64,000 nucleotides of DNA from Elusimicrobiota bacterium (GTDB lineage: Bacteria > Elusimicrobiota > Elusimicrobia > UBA1565 > UBA9628), in assembly GCA_023213235.1 (NCBI GenBank), contig CP096137.1, positions 321,587 to 385,586 of the forward strand. The letters run 5' to 3'. The notes beneath the pieces are model-generated. The model was given only the letters and a program-made list of their open reading frames with translations, was not told the DNA's origin and did no database searches. The translations under genes were made by a program, and so were the position numbers. This document shows, piece after piece, positions 62,488 to 64,000 of the stretch. Within the stretch, counting starts at the first letter, position 1; each line of letters begins with the position of its first letter.

Positions 62488-64000
62488 CGCGCGTCTCATA
62501 CTCGTGGCGAAGGCCGTCGCGGCCGAGCTTCGTGCTGATGAAGTCTCCTTGCTTTCGACGGAATCCTCGGCGTCGCCCGGGTCTTTTACTCAGGAGGAGA
62601 TATTCGCGCTTTCTCCTGCATTCTCGAATCTTTACGCCGACCTCATCGAGGCGATCAAACCGCTGCTGACCGCGCGAGGTGTTCCGTCCGAGGCGGCCGG
62701 CGTCATCCTGCGCGACGCGGCGCCCACCGCGGCCCATCTGGCGCTCGATCGCGCGATGCGCTTGTCCCGCTTCATCGCCGCGCGCGGTCGCGGCGGCCTC
62801 GCCGTCTCCTCTCCGGCTCAACCCGCGGCCTACGCCCGCCCCGAGGCGTTGCGCGACGCTGCGGTATCCTCGCGAGAGTTTAATGAGTTCATTATCGGGC
62901 GCCTCGCGCCCGCCGTCGGGCTTCCAGCCGCCGAGTGGAGACCTTCCCCGCAGACGCCGGTCCTGGCCGCGGGGATCGGCAAGATCAACTACAACTTTCA
63001 CGGACGCGGACTCATGCGGCGATTGCGCGGTCGCGTCTACCGTTTGGCCGCGCGCCTTTGGCCCGGCAAGGCCCCGGCGCTCAGCTTGTCTTACGCGACC
63101 GACGTTCTCCAAGACAGCGGTTTCTTCGGCTTCGGCTTTCTGGAGTACGTTCGCGGGCGCGTCGCGTTCCCGCCTTCGACGGCGTCACCGACGGCGCGAG
63201 CCGAGCTCGCTCAGGTGTTGGAGGCCTTCACGCCGCGCTTTGAGGCCTTCTTCCCGGCAGGCGAGGATAGGACCGCGCTCTCGCGAGCGGTCGCCGCGGT
63301 GTTCGTCGAAGTTTTCCCGTCCGACGCGTTGGAGGGCGCCGCGGCCCATCACCGCGCCGCCTCGGAATTCCTCGAAGGATTTCCGCCCACGGCATTGATG
63401 ATGTCGGAAACCGGCAACGTCGAAGCGACCTTCCTGCTTGCGGCCGCCCGCGCGCGCGGCTTGGAGACCATCGGCATGCAGGAGGGGGGCACTCCGGTTA
63501 TGAAGACGATTATGTCGCGGGTTATGAGATGGAGTACCCGCAGTTCGACCGTTACCTGACTTGGGGGTGGACCAAGTTTCCTGAAGGGAGAGGAATGGGC
63601 CATGTGAAGGCGGTCGTGCTGCCGTCTCCTTGGCTATCAAGGCGCCGCGAGCAGTGGCGGCGCGACGTAGACCCCGGTCCGGGGTGGTGGGAGCGCGAGT
63701 GCGCTCACGACGTGCTTCTGATGAGCAACAAGGTGTATGCCTATCCGCCCGCGCCGAGCGGAGGGGCCGTCTCGCGCGGCGATCATGCCGCGGCGTTCGC
63801 GGCGGAGCTCAAGGACTTCGTCGTGCGTTCGCGCTCCGCTGGAGTATCGATCCTACATAAATCCTTCAATGCGCCGACGATGAAGCTTCTCGCCGGCACG
63901 CTGTCGGAGCTGCGCGTCCTGGGCGGAGATCGTTATGCGCACGTCGAGCAGCTCAATAAGGGCTTATCCCCGGGCCTGATCAGCCGCGCGCGGCTCGTGC
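62477..64000 (+). CDS. Putative surface-carbohydrate transferase, 3' end outside window (one frame break)
   Basis: At least 507 residues. The start ATG lies in the neuA end. A helical N-terminal half (Ala/Arg-rich), then GFPPTALMMSETGNVEATFLLAAARARGLETIGMQEGGHSGYEDDYVAGYEMEYPQFDRYLTWGW after repairing GGGGGG (63485-63490). A QEGGHSGY-type glycine motif and DRYLTWGW are reminiscent of LIC12162-type transferases of surface glycans, but the resemblance is partial. The gene continues past 64000. I would call it a GT-like protein with low certainty. Confidence 0.5.

Noticed and set aside
3499..63490. Calling the broken genes pseudogenes
   Set aside because: Breaks are nearly all single losses in homopolymers and hit essential-type genes; all conserved motifs are intact.
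1..64000. rRNA, tRNA or CRISPR arrays
   Set aside because: I saw no cloverleaf-like gene, rRNA sequence or regularly spaced repeats on reading; a tRNA scan would settle it.

Overview
The window is GC-rich bacterial DNA with very tight gene packing. Most neighbouring genes overlap by 1-4 bases through ATGA or GTGA junctions, and no gene-free stretch exceeds about 300 bases. The mix of genes suggests a GC-rich, environmental, diderm-like bacterium: a complete pseudaminic-acid route, an EPS-type MarR regulator, a McsA/McsB pair, GTP-dependent PEP carboxykinase, and many small secreted proteins with simple signal peptides. Elusimicrobiota is my best guess, but this is inference only; there is no rRNA or other marker gene here. 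About 32 reading-frame breaks occur in otherwise intact genes. Almost all are repaired by adding one base to a run of G or C (sometimes A), so I treat them as consensus errors and annotate each gene across its breaks.

Layout. 1-8.5 kb: histidine degradation (hutU, hutI, ftcD) mixed with yajQ, a HAD hydrolase, an aldehyde dehydrogenase and a secreted putative metallopeptidase. 8.5-14.4 kb: small metabolic and membrane genes, a CPA2 antiporter, and a TetR-controlled operon with a sterol-desaturase-like enzyme and an HTTM-DCC fusion. 14.5-20.4 kb: two coupled large secreted proteins, the second ending in a papain/C39-like domain. 20.5-31.4 kb: pckG, small secreted proteins, mcsBA, mgtE, an FAH-family hydrolase and a TPR/secreted operon.

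31.4-64 kb is a large surface-glycan locus. It encodes an EPS-type MarR regulator; a DegT aminotransferase, methyltransferases and glycosyltransferases; pseudaminic acid synthesis (PseB, PseC, SpsF, PseG-PseH fusion, PseI) with an amidation module (PseA/WbpG, HisH and a HisF-like protein lacking a catalytic Asp); a phosphonate operon (PepM-nucleotidyltransferase, Ppd, phosphonoacetaldehyde reductase, a methylphosphonate synthase with the 2-His-1-Gln signature, and a second nucleotidyltransferase) joined to an ABC exporter and a glycosyltransferase; a PAPS cycle (CysC, CysQ, sulfotransferase); a B12-type radical SAM enzyme; and a plus-strand operon with an enolase-superfamily enzyme, a 2-hydroxyacid dehydrogenase, a NeuA-type cytidylyltransferase and a truncated transferase. 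A RAYT transposon with 29-bp inverted repeats sits between two convergent genes.

The main discovery candidate is that six minus-strand promoters in this locus share one 17-bp palindrome, TGTTCA-N5-TGAACA, directly downstream of the -10 box. One of them precedes the MarR-type gene itself. Together they head every minus-strand operon of the locus (pse, methylphosphonate/sulfate activation, sulfotransferase, glycosyltransferase). This looks like a regulon for building a glycan carrying nonulosonate, methylphosphonate and sulfate. In most of these promoters the palindrome also supplies the start codon, and many other genes in the window have a -10 box 6-8 nt before the start, so leaderless transcription appears common in this organism.
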